Assembly: GCA_900078775.1 (NCBI GenBank)
Contig: LT549889.1
Coordinates: forward strand, 3,162,001-3,226,000
Source of the DNA: Mycolicibacterium aurum
GTDB taxonomy: Bacteria > Actinomycetota > Actinomycetes > Mycobacteriales > Mycobacteriaceae
Length of the DNA: 64,000 nucleotides
Direction of reading: 5' to 3'
The notes beneath the pieces were generated by a model. The model saw only the letters and a program-made list of their open reading frames with translations, had not been told where the DNA came from and did not search any database. Both the position numbers and the translations under genes were made by a program. Shown in pieces: positions 45,822-55,958 of this stretch (its first letter is position 1; every line of letters begins with the position of its first letter).

Positions 45822-47818
45822 CCAAGAATTCCTCCTCCCGCCGCGTCGATTCCGTCACCGATCTGCTGGCCTCGGCGGTCGACGCGCTCGGCGGCGCGCA
45901 GCGGCCGGGACAGGTGCAGATGGCCGAGGCCGTCGGCGAGGCCTTCGAGACCGGCCGGCACCTCGCGGTGCAGGCCGGCACCGGCACCGGTAAGTCGCTG
46001 GCCTATCTGGTGCCGTCCATCGCACGGGCGGTGGCGGCCAACGAACCGGTGGTGGTGTCGACGGCGACCATCGCCCTGCAGCGCCAGCTCGTCGACCGCG
46101 ACCTGCCCCGGCTGGCCGATGCGCTGACCGCCCACCTGCCCCGGCGCCCTACCTTCGCCCTGTTGAAGGGGCGCGGAAACTACCTGTGCCTGAACAAGAT
46201 CCACAACGGGGCGGCGGAGCCCGACGAGCTGCCGCAGGAGGAGCTGTTCGACGCGGTGGCCGCCACCGCGTTGGGGCGTGACGTGAAACGGTTGACCGAC
46301 TGGTCCTCGGACACCGAGACCGGTGACCGGGACGAGTTGGTTCCCGGGGTGCCGGACCGGTCCTGGGGGCAGGTCAGCGTCTCGGCCCGCGAATGCATCG
46401 GCGTGTCCCGGTGCCCGTTCAGCACCGACTGCTTCTCGGAGAAGGCCCGCGCCAAGGCCGGCACCGCCGACGTGGTGGTCACCAACCACGCGCTGCTGGC
46501 CATCGACGCCATCGCGGACGCCTCGGTGCTGCCCGAGCACAGCCTGCTGGTGGTCGACGAGGCCCACGAGCTGGCCGACCGGGTCACCGGGGTGGCCACC
46601 GGTGAACTGTCCGCCGCGGTGCTCGGCGCGGCGCAGCGCCGGCTGGGCCGGTTGGTCGCCGACGAACTCGCCGAACGGTTCGAGGCGGCCGGGGCCAACC
46701 TGTCCGCGGCGATCTTCGACGCAGAGCCGGGCCGGATCGATCATCTCGACGAGGAGCTGGCCACCTACCTGACCGCGCTGCGGGACGCGGCGTTCGTCAT
46801 CCGTTCGGCGATCGACACCACCCCGTCGGATCCGCAGGCGGCGGCCGCGCGCACCGAGGCCGTCACCGCGGTGACCGAGATCGGGGACATCGCCGCCCGG
46901 ATGCTGGATTCCTACGGGCCGGCCATCCCGGACCGCCACGATGTGGTGTGGCTCGACCACCTGGAGAACAACCGGGGCGGGCCCAAGCGCGCCATCCTGC
47001 GGGTGGCGCCGCTGTCGGTGGCAGGGTTGTTGCGCACCAGGCTCTTTCAGCACTGCACCACCGTGCTGACCTCGGCAACGCTGACCATCGGCGGCAACTT
47101 CGACGCGATGGCCGGAGCCTGGGGACTCAACGGCGGGGACCCGCCGCCGAAGTGGCGCGGCCTGGACGTGGGCTCCCCGTTCGACCATGCCAAGTCCGGA
47201 ATCCTGTACGTGGCCAAGCATCTGCCCCCACCCGGGCGCGACGGCACCGGCTCCCCCGCCCAGCTCGACGAGATCGAGGCGCTCATCAATGCCGCGGGCG
47301 GGCGCACGCTGGGCCTGTTCTCCTCGATGCGGGCGGCCAGGGCCACCGCCGAGGTGATGGCCGAACGGCTCTCCACCCCGGTGCTGTGCCAGGGCGAGGA
47401 CACCACCGCCGCACTGGTGCAGCGCTTCGCCGACGACCCGGAGACCTCGCTGTTCGGCACGTTGTCGCTGTGGCAGGGTGTCGACGTCCCCGGCCCCACA
47501 CTGTCGCTGGTGCTGATCGACCGGATCCCGTTCCCGCGACCCGACGATCCGCTGCTGACCGCGCGCCAGCGCGCCATCGCCGCCCGGGGCGGCAACGGCT
47601 TCATGGCGGTGGCGGCCAACCACGCCGCGCTGCTGCTGTCACAGGGCGCCGGCCGGCTGCTGCGCCGCATCGACGACCGCGGGGTGGTCGCGGTGCTGGA
47701 CTCCCGGATGGCCACCGCCCGCTACGGCGGCTATCTACGCAACTCGCTGCCGCCGTTCTGGGCGACCACCGATCCGGAACGGGTGCTCGCCGCGCTGAAG
47801 CGGCTCCGCGGCGCCTGA
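45818..47818 (+). CDS. dinG: DinG-family ATP-dependent DNA helicase
   Basis: A 666-residue XPD-like superfamily 2 helicase. Walker A is AGTGTGKSLAY near residue 52, the Walker B box is VVDEAHEL near residue 246, and the C-terminal motif VI region holds QGAGRLLRRIDDRG. Four Cys residues (NYLC near residue 125; Cys-x5-Cys-x5-Cys in ECIGVSRCPFSTDCF near residue 195) would hold the Fe-S cluster of this family. It unwinds 5'-tailed DNA and D-loops. It starts on a GTG overlapping the pncB stop, as in M. tuberculosis. Confidence 0.93.
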   Translation: MTKNSSSRRVDSVTDLLASAVDALGGAQRPGQVQMAEAVGEAFETGRHLAVQAGTGTGKSLAYLVPSIARAVAANEPVVVSTATIALQRQLVDRDLPRLADALTAHLPRRPTFALLKGRGNYLCLNKIHNGAAEPDELPQEELFDAVAATALGRDVKRLTDWSSDTETGDRDELVPGVPDRSWGQVSVSARECIGVSRCPFSTDCFSEKARAKAGTADVVVTNHALLAIDAIADASVLPEHSLLVVDEAHELADRVTGVATGELSAAVLGAAQRRLGRLVADELAERFEAAGANLSAAIFDAEPGRIDHLDEELATYLTALRDAAFVIRSAIDTTPSDPQAAAARTEAVTAVTEIGDIAARMLDSYGPAIPDRHDVVWLDHLENNRGGPKRAILRVAPLSVAGLLRTRLFQHCTTVLTSATLTIGGNFDAMAGAWGLNGGDPPPKWRGLDVGSPFDHAKSGILYVAKHLPPPGRDGTGSPAQLDEIEALINAAGGRTLGLFSSMRAARATAEVMAERLSTPVLCQGEDTTAALVQRFADDPETSLFGTLSLWQGVDVPGPTLSLVLIDRIPFPRPDDPLLTARQRAIAARGGNGFMAVAANHAALLLSQGAGRLLRRIDDRGVVAVLDSRMATARYGGYLRNSLPPFWATTDPERVLAALKRLRGA

Positions 47819-47910
47819 CCTGGCGGGTCGGTCACGGTGGGCCCGGATTTTCATTATCCTGACAGCCGAGATCCGGCGGGCCCGTCCGGGCGCAGGAAAG
47901 GCGGGGGCAC

Positions 47911-49353
47911 ATGAGGCGCTCGGGGATGTGGCACAAGCCGACCGGAACGATCCTGGTGGCCTGCCTCGCGTTGCTGCTCAGTTCCTGCGGGCAGACGCTG
48001 CAGGGCACCCCGGTCTCGGTGTTCGCCGACCCGTTCCGGGTGGCCGGTATGCCCGCCACCGACGGGCCGACCGGCCTTCGCGACGACGCGGCCGCACCCA
48101 CCCGCGAGGCGACCGACACCGACGGTGGGGAGATCGACCTTCTGGCGACCAGTTCGATCAGCGACATCGAGGAGTTCTGGGAGACCGCCTACCCCGAGAC
48201 GTTCGGTGAGGATTTCACCCCGGTGCCCGATGTGATCTCTTGGGACGCCGACGGTTTCGACGGCGTGTTCTGCGGCGTCGACACCTACAACCTGGTCAAT
48301 GCGGCGTTCTGCCACGAGGACTTGACGATCGGCTGGGATCGCGGGGTGCTGCTGCCCGCCCTGCGCGACGCCAACGGCGATATGGCCGTCACGATGGTGC
48401 TGGCCCACGAGTACGGCCACGCCGTGCAGAAACAGGCCGGGCTGATCACCCGCTCGACCCCGACCCTGGTGTCCGAGCAGCAGGCCGACTGCCTGGCCGG
48501 GGTGTACATGCGCTGGGTCGCCGAGGGGAATTCGCCGCGCTTCACGCTGTCCACCGCCGACGGGTTGAACAATCTGCTGGCGGCGATGATCGCGTTCCGC
48601 GACCCGTTGCTCACCGAGGGTGATCTGGCCGCCGGTGAGGACGAGCACGGATCGGCCTTCGAGCGGGTGTCGGCCTTCCAGTTCGGCTTCACCGACGGCG
48701 CCGCTTCCTGCGCCTCGATGGACCCGGCCGAGATCAAACAGCGCCGCGGCGATCTGCCGGTGTTGTTGCCGGAGAACCAATCCGGCGAACTGGAGATTAC
48801 CGAGGATTCGGTGCGCTCCATCATCGACGCGATGAACATCCTGTTCGAACCGGCCAACCCGCCGGCGTTGATCTTCGAACCGCAGGACTGCCCGGACGCG
48901 GTATCCGATGCGGCGGCGACGTTCTGCCCGGCCACCAACACCATCGCGGTGGATCTGCCGGCGCTGGAACTGCTGGGCGCGCAGTCCGAGGACGACACCG
49001 GCCTGACCACCGGTGACAACACCGGCTATTCGGTGCTGGTATCGCGGTACATGCAGTCCCTGCAGCTTCAGCACGGCGGGGTCGCCCTGGACACCGCGGA
49101 GGCCGCGCTGCGCACCGCCTGCCTGACCGGGGTCGCGACCACCAAACTCTCCCAGGAGGTCAGCACCCCGGACGGCAGCACCATCCAGCTCACCGCGGGC
49201 GATGTCGACGAGGCGGTGTCGGGCATCCTGCTCAACGGTCTGGTGGCCAGCGACGTCAACGGGGAATCGGTGCCGTCCGGGTTCTCCCGCATCGATGCGT
49301 TCCGGGTGGGCGTGCTCGGTGAGACCGACCGCTGCTTCAAACGGTTCCCGTGA
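47911..49353 (+). CDS. Neutral zinc metallopeptidase lipoprotein, paralogue of 32014-33462
   Basis: A 480-residue lipoprotein. The signal peptide ends in LLLSSCGQT (Leu-Ser-Ser-Cys). The zinc motif is HEYGH near residue 167 and the third-ligand region EQQADCLAGVYMRW follows. It matches the protein at 32014 in length, in the repeated Cys positions (PQDCPDA, TFCPATN, ACLTG, DRCFK) and in the segment DVDEAVSGILLNGLVASDVNG. The two genes are 14 kb apart, so they arose by duplication or were split by insertions. It lies between dinG and glgP, where M. tuberculosis has no such gene. GGCGGGG upstream supports the ATG. Confidence 0.87.
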   Translation: MRRSGMWHKPTGTILVACLALLLSSCGQTLQGTPVSVFADPFRVAGMPATDGPTGLRDDAAAPTREATDTDGGEIDLLATSSISDIEEFWETAYPETFGEDFTPVPDVISWDADGFDGVFCGVDTYNLVNAAFCHEDLTIGWDRGVLLPALRDANGDMAVTMVLAHEYGHAVQKQAGLITRSTPTLVSEQQADCLAGVYMRWVAEGNSPRFTLSTADGLNNLLAAMIAFRDPLLTEGDLAAGEDEHGSAFERVSAFQFGFTDGAASCASMDPAEIKQRRGDLPVLLPENQSGELEITEDSVRSIIDAMNILFEPANPPALIFEPQDCPDAVSDAAATFCPATNTIAVDLPALELLGAQSEDDTGLTTGDNTGYSVLVSRYMQSLQLQHGGVALDTAEAALRTACLTGVATTKLSQEVSTPDGSTIQLTAGDVDEAVSGILLNGLVASDVNGESVPSGFSRIDAFRVGVLGETDRCFKRFP

Positions 49354-49360
49354 CCGCGGC

Positions 49361-50170
49361 TCAGACCACCTTCGTCTCGCCGTAATAGGCCAGCACCGAA
49401 TCGGATTCGTCGGTGGAGCGGGTCAGGAAGGCAAAGGACCGGATGAACGACTGCCCCACGCAGCCGTCGATCTTGACCTGGAAATTGCTGATCAGCACCC
49501 ACGGGTTGGAGCCGCGGAACTGCTTCTCGGTCACCGGGACGATGTTGACGATGCCCGGCTTCAACCCGATCGCCACACCGCCGGTGACCGGTGTGGTCAG
49601 CACCGGGATCAGACCGTCCAGCGCCGGTGAGCCGACGTCGACGCCGGCCAGGCCGACCGATGGGGAGGCGCCCGCGGTGCCGGTGATGGTGACGCCGTTG
49701 GAGGTGCTCATATCGATGCCGCAACCGATTTGATAGCCGACCTCCAGCACACCCTCCGGGATGTCCTGCCCCGGGCCACTGATGTTGCCGCGGAAGGTGC
49801 CACCCACGACGTAACTGCGCGAGGACAGGGCGGTGGTCAGCGGCGCCGAGACCAGTTGGGTCTCATCACTTGCCGACAGGGTGAGCCGCCAGCCGTCCGG
49901 GGTTTCGGTGCTCACCGGCGGCGGGGACAACACCAGGCCGTGCTTCGGTCCGGCCGGGGGCGGCATCGCGGCGGCGACCGGTTGCATGACGGGACCCAAC
50001 GGGGGTTCGGCGGCCGGGTCGATGGCGGGGGCCGACACCGGGTCGCCGTCGGGCGCGGCCGGATCGATCCCCGGATCGGCGGCGGCGACCGGCGCGCAGA
50101 GCACGGCGGCGGTCATCACCGTGGTGAACAGGGCAAAGGGTCGTGGTACGGCAAACCCCTCAGTAGGCAC
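49361..50170 (-). CDS. MspA-family porin-like protein
   Basis: A secreted protein of about 269 residues resembling MspA-type outer-membrane porins. A signal peptide (FALFTTVMTAAVLCAPVAAADPG) is followed by a Pro/Ala/Asp-rich linker of about 60 residues not found in MspA. The porin-like part has GWRLTLSASDETQLVSAPLT, YVVGGTFRGNISGPG, GVLEVGYQIGCGIDMS and, near the end, SFIRSFAFLTRSTDESDSVLAYYGE. Two Cys residues could form a disulfide. The start is uncertain: I use the GTG at 50170, but the frame is open to 50209. It is convergent with the metallopeptidase gene. Whether it forms a pore is not shown. Confidence 0.78.
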   Translation of the reverse strand: MPTEGFAVPRPFALFTTVMTAAVLCAPVAAADPGIDPAAPDGDPVSAPAIDPAAEPPLGPVMQPVAAAMPPPAGPKHGLVLSPPPVSTETPDGWRLTLSASDETQLVSAPLTTALSSRSYVVGGTFRGNISGPGQDIPEGVLEVGYQIGCGIDMSTSNGVTITGTAGASPSVGLAGVDVGSPALDGLIPVLTTPVTGGVAIGLKPGIVNIVPVTEKQFRGSNPWVLISNFQVKIDGCVGQSFIRSFAFLTRSTDESDSVLAYYGETKVV

Positions 50171-50239
50171 CTCGAGGAACTTACGTGGTCTATGTAACTG
50201 TCCGGCCACGACAAGGACACGGGCCGTGCGGGTTCGGGC

Positions 50240-51103
50240 TCAGCCCACCGGCAACCGCCACACGTAGCCGGCCTCCAGCGCCACCCACAGTGCCGTTCCG
50301 GCTCCTCCGGCGGAGGCGACGGCCATACCGTGCGGTTGGCTGCCGGGCGGCAGATCGATGGTGCTCGTCTCGCCGTCGGCACTGACCCGGACGATCTGAT
50401 CCGCTCCCCACAGGCTGACCCACACGCCGCCGGACGGGTCGGCCACCACCGCGTGCGGCTTACCGGGCAAATCGAGTTCCTGGATCGCCTCGTCGGTCGG
50501 GATCCGGCCGAGCTTCTCGGCGAGGATCTCGGTGAACCAGACGGCGTCGTCGTGGGTGGCCGCGATGCCCACCGGACCCGACCGCGGGGTCGGTACCTCG
50601 CGCACCCGCAGCTCCCCGGAGGGTTCGAGGCGGCCGATCGCGTTCTTCTGGTTCATGGTGAACCACAGCGCGCCGTCGGGTCCCGCGGTGATCATCGACG
50701 GCATACCGCCGGGGGCGGCCACCTCGGTGACGGTGCCGTCCAGGTCGATCCGGCCGATGGTGCCGGTGTTCATCGCGGTGAACCAGAGCGCACCGCGGGG
50801 CCCCGAAACGATGCCGAACGGGGCTGTACCGGAGGGCAATTCGATCTCGCTGAGCACTCCCGCGGTGGTTATCCGGCCGATCCGGTCGTCCCCGGCCCGA
50901 GTGAACCACAGCGCCCCGTCCGGGCCCGTGGTGATGATGGTGGGCTTGCTCTCGGGTGCGACGTCGTAGACGGTCAGCGCACCGTCGTCGGTGACCCGGG
51001 CGATCTGCCCGCTGCGCGCCAACGTCACCCAGATCGCGCGGTCGGGGCCGGCGGCCAGTGCGTAGGGCCCGCCCGGGACCGCGACCTCCAGTATCCGGCT
51101 CAT
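50240..51103 (-). CDS. Virginiamycin B lyase-like beta-propeller protein
   Basis: A 287-residue protein made of about seven repeats of the type GPDGALWFT-x-n-IGRI, the streptogramin lyase (Vgb)/NHL-type propeller: GPDRAIWVTLARSGQIARV, GPDGALWFTRAGDDRIGRI, GPRGALWFTAMNTGTIGRI, GPDGALWFTMNQKNAIGRL and AVWFTEILAEKLGRI. The His residue expected for lyase catalysis cannot be confirmed. There is no signal peptide. It overlaps the glgP stop by four bases (ATGA), so it is cotranscribed with glgP; a link to antibiotics or to glycan sensing is open. The frame upstream of 51103 lies over glgP. Confidence 0.84.
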   Translation of the reverse strand: MSRILEVAVPGGPYALAAGPDRAIWVTLARSGQIARVTDDGALTVYDVAPESKPTIITTGPDGALWFTRAGDDRIGRITTAGVLSEIELPSGTAPFGIVSGPRGALWFTAMNTGTIGRIDLDGTVTEVAAPGGMPSMITAGPDGALWFTMNQKNAIGRLEPSGELRVREVPTPRSGPVGIAATHDDAVWFTEILAEKLGRIPTDEAIQELDLPGKPHAVVADPSGGVWVSLWGADQIVRVSADGETSTIDLPPGSQPHGMAVASAGGAGTALWVALEAGYVWRLPVG

Positions 51104-53691
51104 GCCAGCGTGACGAGGCCGAGTTCGCTGTCTCCCGCCAGCAGTCGGTGGTGCGGCAGCACCCGCACGGTGTAGCCGACCGGTCCGGCCACCGGCAGCG
51201 GCGTCGTGGTCGAGAAGATCTGATTGCCGCCCGCCCGGCCGGTGTGCGTCATCGGCACCGTCACCGGATCCTGCAGCACGTCGCTCGCATCGACCCGGCC
51301 CAGCACCGCCTGCACGACGACCTCGTCGGGCGCCAGCCCGGCCAGGTACACCGAGGCCGTCAGGGTCAGTTCGCTGCCCAGCAGCGGGGTGTCGGGCAGA
51401 CCGTAGCTGTCCACGTCGGTGATCTGGATCTTCGGCCATTCCTGCTGCGCCCGTTGGCGATAGGCGGCCAGCTGGCGTGCCGCACCGAACGGCACCCCGG
51501 TGGAGTCGTTGTCGGGTTCGATGGTGGCCCGCAGCGAGCGGGCGGCCGGCGCGTAGTACTTCTCGGTGTAGTCGCGCACCATCCGCGAGGCCAACACCTT
51601 GGGCCCCAGCGCCTGCAGTGTGTGCCGCACCATCTCCACCCACCGGGTCGGCACCCCGTCGGCGTCACGGTCGTAGAATCTGGTGGTCACCGAGGACTCC
51701 AGCAGGTCGTACAGGGCGGCGGCCTCGATGTCGTCGCGGCGGTTCTCGTCGGCGAGCCCGTCGGCGGTCGGGATCTCCCAACCGTTCTCCCCGTCGTACC
51801 ACTCGTCCCACCAGCCGTCCCGGATGGACAGGTTGAGCCCACCGTTGAGCGCGCTCTTCATCCCGGAGGTACCGCACGCCTCCAGCGGGCGCAGCGGATT
51901 GTTCAGCCACACATCGCATCCCCAGTACAGCAGCCGGGCCATCGACATGTCGTAGTCGGGCAGAAACGCGATGCGGTGCCGCACCTCCGGGCGGTCGGCG
52001 AACCGCACGATCTGCTGGATCAGCGCCTTACCGCCGTCGTCGGCCGGGTGCGACTTGCCCGCCACGATCAGCTGCACCGGCCGGTCGGCGTCGAGCAGCA
52101 GCTTCTCCAGGCGGTCCTGATCGCGCAGCATCAGGGTCAGCCGCTTGTAGGTGGGTACCCGGCGGGCGAACCCGACGGTCAATACGTTCGGGTCGAAAGC
52201 GCTTGCGATCCACCCGAGTTCCGCCTCGGTGGCGCCGCGTTCCAGGCAGGACCGGCGCAACCGGGCCCGCACGTCCTCGATCAGCAGCGCCCGCAGCTCA
52301 CAGCGGATGCGCCACAGCTCGCCGCCGTCCACCTCGCGCAACCCGCGCCAGGTCTCCGGCTCCCGCAGCAGGGTCAGGTCCTCGCTGCCGAGCAGTTCGC
52401 GGCCCAGGTCGAGCCACTGCGGAGCGGCCCAGGTCGGTGCGTGCACACCGTTGGTGATGGAACCGATCGGCACCTCGCCCGGGTCGAAGCCCGGCCACAG
52501 TTCCTGGAACATCGCCCGGCTGACCCGGCCGTGCAGCAGGGACACCCCGTTGGCCCGCTGTGCCAACCGCAGACCCATGTGGGCCATGTTGAACTTCTCC
52601 GGATCATCCTCGGCGCCGAAGGCGATCACCCGGTCCACCGGCACCCCGGGCACCAGCATGGTGCCCTGGCCCAGATAGCGCTCGACCATCTCCACCGGGA
52701 ACCGGTCGATGCCCGCGGGCACCGGGGTGTGGGTGGTGAACACCGTCGACGAGCGGACCACGGTGAGCGCGGTGTCGAAGTCCAGTCCGGCGTCGATCAG
52801 TTCACGGATACGTTCCACCCCGAGGAACCCGGCGTGCCCCTCGTTCATGTGGAACACCTCCGGCGCCGGCAACCCCTCCAGCTCGGTGTACGCCCGGATG
52901 GCCCGCACCCCGCCGACACCGGCCAGGATCTCCTGCTTGATCCGGTGCTCCTGATCGCCGCCGTAGAGCCGATCGGTCACCCCGCGCAGCTCGTGCTCGT
53001 TCTCGCCGATGTCGGAATCCAGCAGCAGCAACGGGATTCGGCCCACCTGCGCCACCCACACATGCGCGAACAACTGCGCCCCGTCGGGCATCGACAGTTC
53101 GATGAGCACGGCCTGCCCGGCGGCGTCGGTGAGCAGCCGCAACGGCAGGCCCTGCGGGTCCAGCGACGGGTAGGTCTCGTGCTGCCAGCCGTCGGCGGTC
53201 AGCGACTGCCGGAAGTAGCCGGACCGGTAGTACAGCCCGACCGCGATCAGCGGCAGTCCGAGATCCGAGGCCGACTTCAGGTGGTCGCCGGCCAGGATGC
53301 CCAAGCCGCCGGAGTAGTTGGGCAGCACCTCGGCCACCCCGAACTCCATGGAGAAGTACGCGATGCCACGCGGCAGCTCGACACCGGCGGCGGACTGCTC
53401 CTGGTACCACAGCGGCCGGCTCAGATACTCGTCGAGTTCGGCGGCCAGGCTGTCGACGCGCGCCAGGAAGCCCTCGTCACCGGCGAGCTCGTCGAGCCGG
53501 CGCGGGCTGACCGCGCCGAGCAGCGCGACCGGGTCGGCGTCGACCTGCGCCCACAGCGCCGGGTTGACGGCCGCGAACAGGTCCTGGGTCGGTTTATGCC
53601 ACGACCACCGCAGGTTGACCGATAGTTTCTCCAGCGCGGCGAGCCGCTCTGGTAGATGGGCCCGGACGGTGAACCTGCGGAGAGCCTTCAC
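51100..53691 (-). CDS. glgP: Glycogen phosphorylase
   Basis: An 863-residue alpha-glucan phosphorylase, the same length as the M. tuberculosis enzyme. The N-terminus is VKALRRFTVRAHLPERLAALEKLSVNLRWSWH. Segments GIAYFSMEFGVAEVLPNYSGGLGILAGDHLKSASDLG near residue 110 and NMAHMGLRLAQRANGVS near residue 365 are typical, and the PLP Lys lies in EACGTSGMKSALNGG near residue 610. It releases glucose 1-phosphate from glucan ends and belongs to the actinobacterial 'short' phosphorylase branch. I use the GTG at 53691 by comparison with Rv1328; a TTG nine bases upstream is possible. It is divergent from glgE and coupled to the Vgb-like gene. Confidence 0.93.
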   Translation of the reverse strand: MKALRRFTVRAHLPERLAALEKLSVNLRWSWHKPTQDLFAAVNPALWAQVDADPVALLGAVSPRRLDELAGDEGFLARVDSLAAELDEYLSRPLWYQEQSAAGVELPRGIAYFSMEFGVAEVLPNYSGGLGILAGDHLKSASDLGLPLIAVGLYYRSGYFRQSLTADGWQHETYPSLDPQGLPLRLLTDAAGQAVLIELSMPDGAQLFAHVWVAQVGRIPLLLLDSDIGENEHELRGVTDRLYGGDQEHRIKQEILAGVGGVRAIRAYTELEGLPAPEVFHMNEGHAGFLGVERIRELIDAGLDFDTALTVVRSSTVFTTHTPVPAGIDRFPVEMVERYLGQGTMLVPGVPVDRVIAFGAEDDPEKFNMAHMGLRLAQRANGVSLLHGRVSRAMFQELWPGFDPGEVPIGSITNGVHAPTWAAPQWLDLGRELLGSEDLTLLREPETWRGLREVDGGELWRIRCELRALLIEDVRARLRRSCLERGATEAELGWIASAFDPNVLTVGFARRVPTYKRLTLMLRDQDRLEKLLLDADRPVQLIVAGKSHPADDGGKALIQQIVRFADRPEVRHRIAFLPDYDMSMARLLYWGCDVWLNNPLRPLEACGTSGMKSALNGGLNLSIRDGWWDEWYDGENGWEIPTADGLADENRRDDIEAAALYDLLESSVTTRFYDRDADGVPTRWVEMVRHTLQALGPKVLASRMVRDYTEKYYAPAARSLRATIEPDNDSTGVPFGAARQLAAYRQRAQQEWPKIQITDVDSYGLPDTPLLGSELTLTASVYLAGLAPDEVVVQAVLGRVDASDVLQDPVTVPMTHTGRAGGNQIFSTTTPLPVAGPVGYTVRVLPHHRLLAGDSELGLVTLA

Positions 53692-53882
53692 ACGAGCCAA
53701 CCTTACTTACCGATGGGCACTCGGCACCGTGGATACCGCTGCGATGAACCAACCCGCACAACTATGTGTCCCGGCCACTAGGTTGGGTACTCAGAGTCGG
53801 AACGAGCGCGGCGAGGCAGCACCAGAGACAGACGGACCGCGGTCACCGAGACGGCGGCCGCACCGAGTGAGGAGATTCGTGC
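53692..53882. promoter_or_regulatory. Divergent glgP/glgE control region
   Basis: These 191 bases separate two long divergent genes of glucan metabolism and must hold both promoters. I see AT-richer patches (ACTTACC near 53705, CAACTATG near 53760), but no clear operator palindrome or strong -10/-35 pair. Confidence 0.5.
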
Positions 53883-55952
53883 GTGACCGGTCGTATCGAG
53901 ATCGATGACGTCGAGCCCGCGCTGTCCGGAGGACGGTTCCCCGCCAAGGCGGTGGTGGGCGAGGTGGTACCGGTACGGGCGACCGTCTGGCGCGAGGGCC
54001 ACGAAGCGGTGTCCGCCACCCTGGTGGTGCGCTATCACGGCACCTCCTACCCACCGTTGGCCCAGGACCCGCCGGGGATGACGCCGGAGCCGCGCGCGAG
54101 TGTCCCCGCCTCGCGCATCAAACCGCTGCTGTTGCCGATGAGCCCGGGCGAGACCCCGGACGTCCTGCACGGTCAGTTCACCCCCGATCAGGTCGGGCTG
54201 TGGACGTTCCGGGTCGACGGTTGGGGCGACCCCCTCGCGACCTGGCGCAAGGGGGTCACCGCGAAGCTGGACGCCGGCCAGGGCGAGACCGAGCTGAACA
54301 ATGACCTGCTGGTCGGTGCGGGCCTGATGGAGCGCGCCGCCACCGGTGTGCCGCGCCAGCAGCGGCACCCGCTGCTGGAGGCCGCGGCCGCGCTGCGCAA
54401 CCCCGGCGACCCGTTGATCCGGGCGGCCGGCGCGCTCTCCCCCGCCATCGCCGACCTGCTGCACCAGTACCCGCTGCGCGAGCTGATCACCCGCGGCCAG
54501 CAGTACGGCGTGTGGGTGGACCGCCCCGCCGCGCGGTTCGCCTCCTGGTACGAGATGTTCCCGCGCTCGACGGGCGGCTGGGACAACGCGGGCCGGCCCG
54601 TGCACGGGACCTTCGCGACGGCGGCCAAGGACCTGCCGCGCATCGCCCGGATGGGTTTCGACGTGGTCTACCTACCGCCCATCCACCCGATCGGCAATGT
54701 GCACCGCAAGGGCCGCAACAACACCGTGACCGCCGGCGAGGGCGATGTCGGATCGCCCTGGGCGATCGGCAGCGACGAGGGTGGCCACGACGCCGTGCAC
54801 CCGGATCTGGGCACCATCGGGGACTTCGACGATTTCGTCGCCGCCGCAGCCGATCAGGGCCTGGAGGTCGCACTCGACCTGGCGCTGCAGTGCGCCCCGG
54901 ACCACCCATGGGCCAAGGAACACCCGGAGTGGTTCACCGTACTGCCCGACGGCACCATCGCCTACGCCGAGAACCCGCCGAAGAAGTACCAGGACATCTA
55001 TCCGCTGAACTTCGACAACGACCCGGCCGGACTGTATGCCGAGGTGCTGCGGGTGGTGCGGTTCTGGATCTCGCACGGCGTCAAGACCTTCCGGGTCGAC
55101 AATCCGCACACCAAACCGCCGAACTTCTGGGCCTGGTTGATCGGCAAGGTCAAGAACGAGGATCCCGACGTGCTGTTCCTGGCCGAGGCGTTCACCCGCC
55201 CGGCAAGGTTGTACGGGTTGGCCAAACTCGGTTTCACCCAGTCGTATTCGTACTTCACCTGGCGCACCGCGAAATGGGAGCTGACCGAGTACGGCCAGCA
55301 GATCGCCGAGTACGCCGATGTGGCGCGGCCGAACCTGTTCGTCAATACCCCCGACATCCTGCACGAGAGCCTGCAACACGGCGGTCCGGGCATGTTCGCC
55401 ATCCGGGCGGTACTGGCCTCGACGTTCAGTTCGGTGTGGGGCGTGTACTCGGGATACGAACTGTTCGAGCACCGGGCGGTGCGGGAGGGCAGCGAGGAGT
55501 ACCTGGACTCCGAGAAATACGAACTGCGGCCGCGCGATTTCGACGCCGCGGTCGCCACCGGGCAGTCGCTGGAGCCCTGGCTGTCCCGGCTGAACGAGAT
55601 CCGCCGACTGCACCCGGCGCTGCAGCAGTTGCGCACCATCAAGTTCCACCACATCGACAACGACGCGCTGCTTGCCTACAGCAAGTTCGACCCGGTGACC
55701 GGGGACTGCGTGCTGGTGGTGGTGACCCTGAACCCGTTCGGCCCCGAGGAGGGCACGGTGTGGCTGGACATGGCCGCCCTCGGCATGGAGCCCTACGACC
55801 GGTTCTGGGTGCGTGACGAGGTCACCGGCGAAGAATTCCATTGGGGGCAGTCCAATTACGTGCGGCTGGAACCGGGCCGAGCGGTCGCGCACATCCTCAA
55901 CATGCCGCTGATCCCCTACGACTCTCGACTGAACCTCTTGCGGAGGGAGTGA
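53883..55952 (+). CDS. glgE: Alpha-1,4-glucan:maltose-1-phosphate maltosyltransferase
   Basis: A 689-residue GH13_3 enzyme that extends glucan from maltose 1-phosphate. The N-terminal domain (residues 1-180) is followed by the barrel: [22 protein letters not shown] near residue 205, [20 protein letters not shown] near residue 260, the nucleophile Asp in [12 protein letters not shown] near residue 400, the acid Glu in [13 protein letters not shown] near residue 430, and the third Asp in [12 protein letters not shown] near residue 485. All GlgE-specific segments are present. It starts on a GTG and is followed six bases later by glgB, forming the GlgE pathway unit. Confidence 0.95.
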   Translation: MTGRIEIDDVEPALSGGRFPAKAVVGEVVPVRATVWREGHEAVSATLVVRYHGTSYPPLAQDPPGMTPEPRASVPASRIKPLLLPMSPGETPDVLHGQFTPDQVGLWTFRVDGWGDPLATWRKGVTAKLDAGQGETELNNDLLVGAGLMERAATGVPRQQRHPLLEAAAALRNPGDPLIRAAGALSPAIADLLHQYPLRELITRGQQYGVWVDRPAARFASWYEMFPRSTGGWDNAGRPVHGTFATAAKDLPRIARMGFDVVYLPPIHPIGNVHRKGRNNTVTAGEGDVGSPWAIGSDEGGHDAVHPDLGTIGDFDDFVAAAADQGLEVALDLALQCAPDHPWAKEHPEWFTVLPDGTIAYAENPPKKYQDIYPLNFDNDPAGLYAEVLRVVRFWISHGVKTFRVDNPHTKPPNFWAWLIGKVKNEDPDVLFLAEAFTRPARLYGLAKLGFTQSYSYFTWRTAKWELTEYGQQIAEYADVARPNLFVNTPDILHESLQHGGPGMFAIRAVLASTFSSVWGVYSGYELFEHRAVREGSEEYLDSEKYELRPRDFDAAVATGQSLEPWLSRLNEIRRLHPALQQLRTIKFHHIDNDALLAYSKFDPVTGDCVLVVVTLNPFGPEEGTVWLDMAALGMEPYDRFWVRDEVTGEEFHWGQSNYVRLEPGRAVAHILNMPLIPYDSRLNLLRRE

Positions 55953-55958
55953 ACGACG

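Noticed and set aside
45476..47623. A 715-codon frame opposite pncB and dinG
   Set aside because: Shadow of two conserved genes; no recognisable motif.
51058..53625. An 855-codon frame opposite glgP
   Set aside because: It is antisense to a clear glycogen phosphorylase gene and has the same biased composition as other shadow frames.
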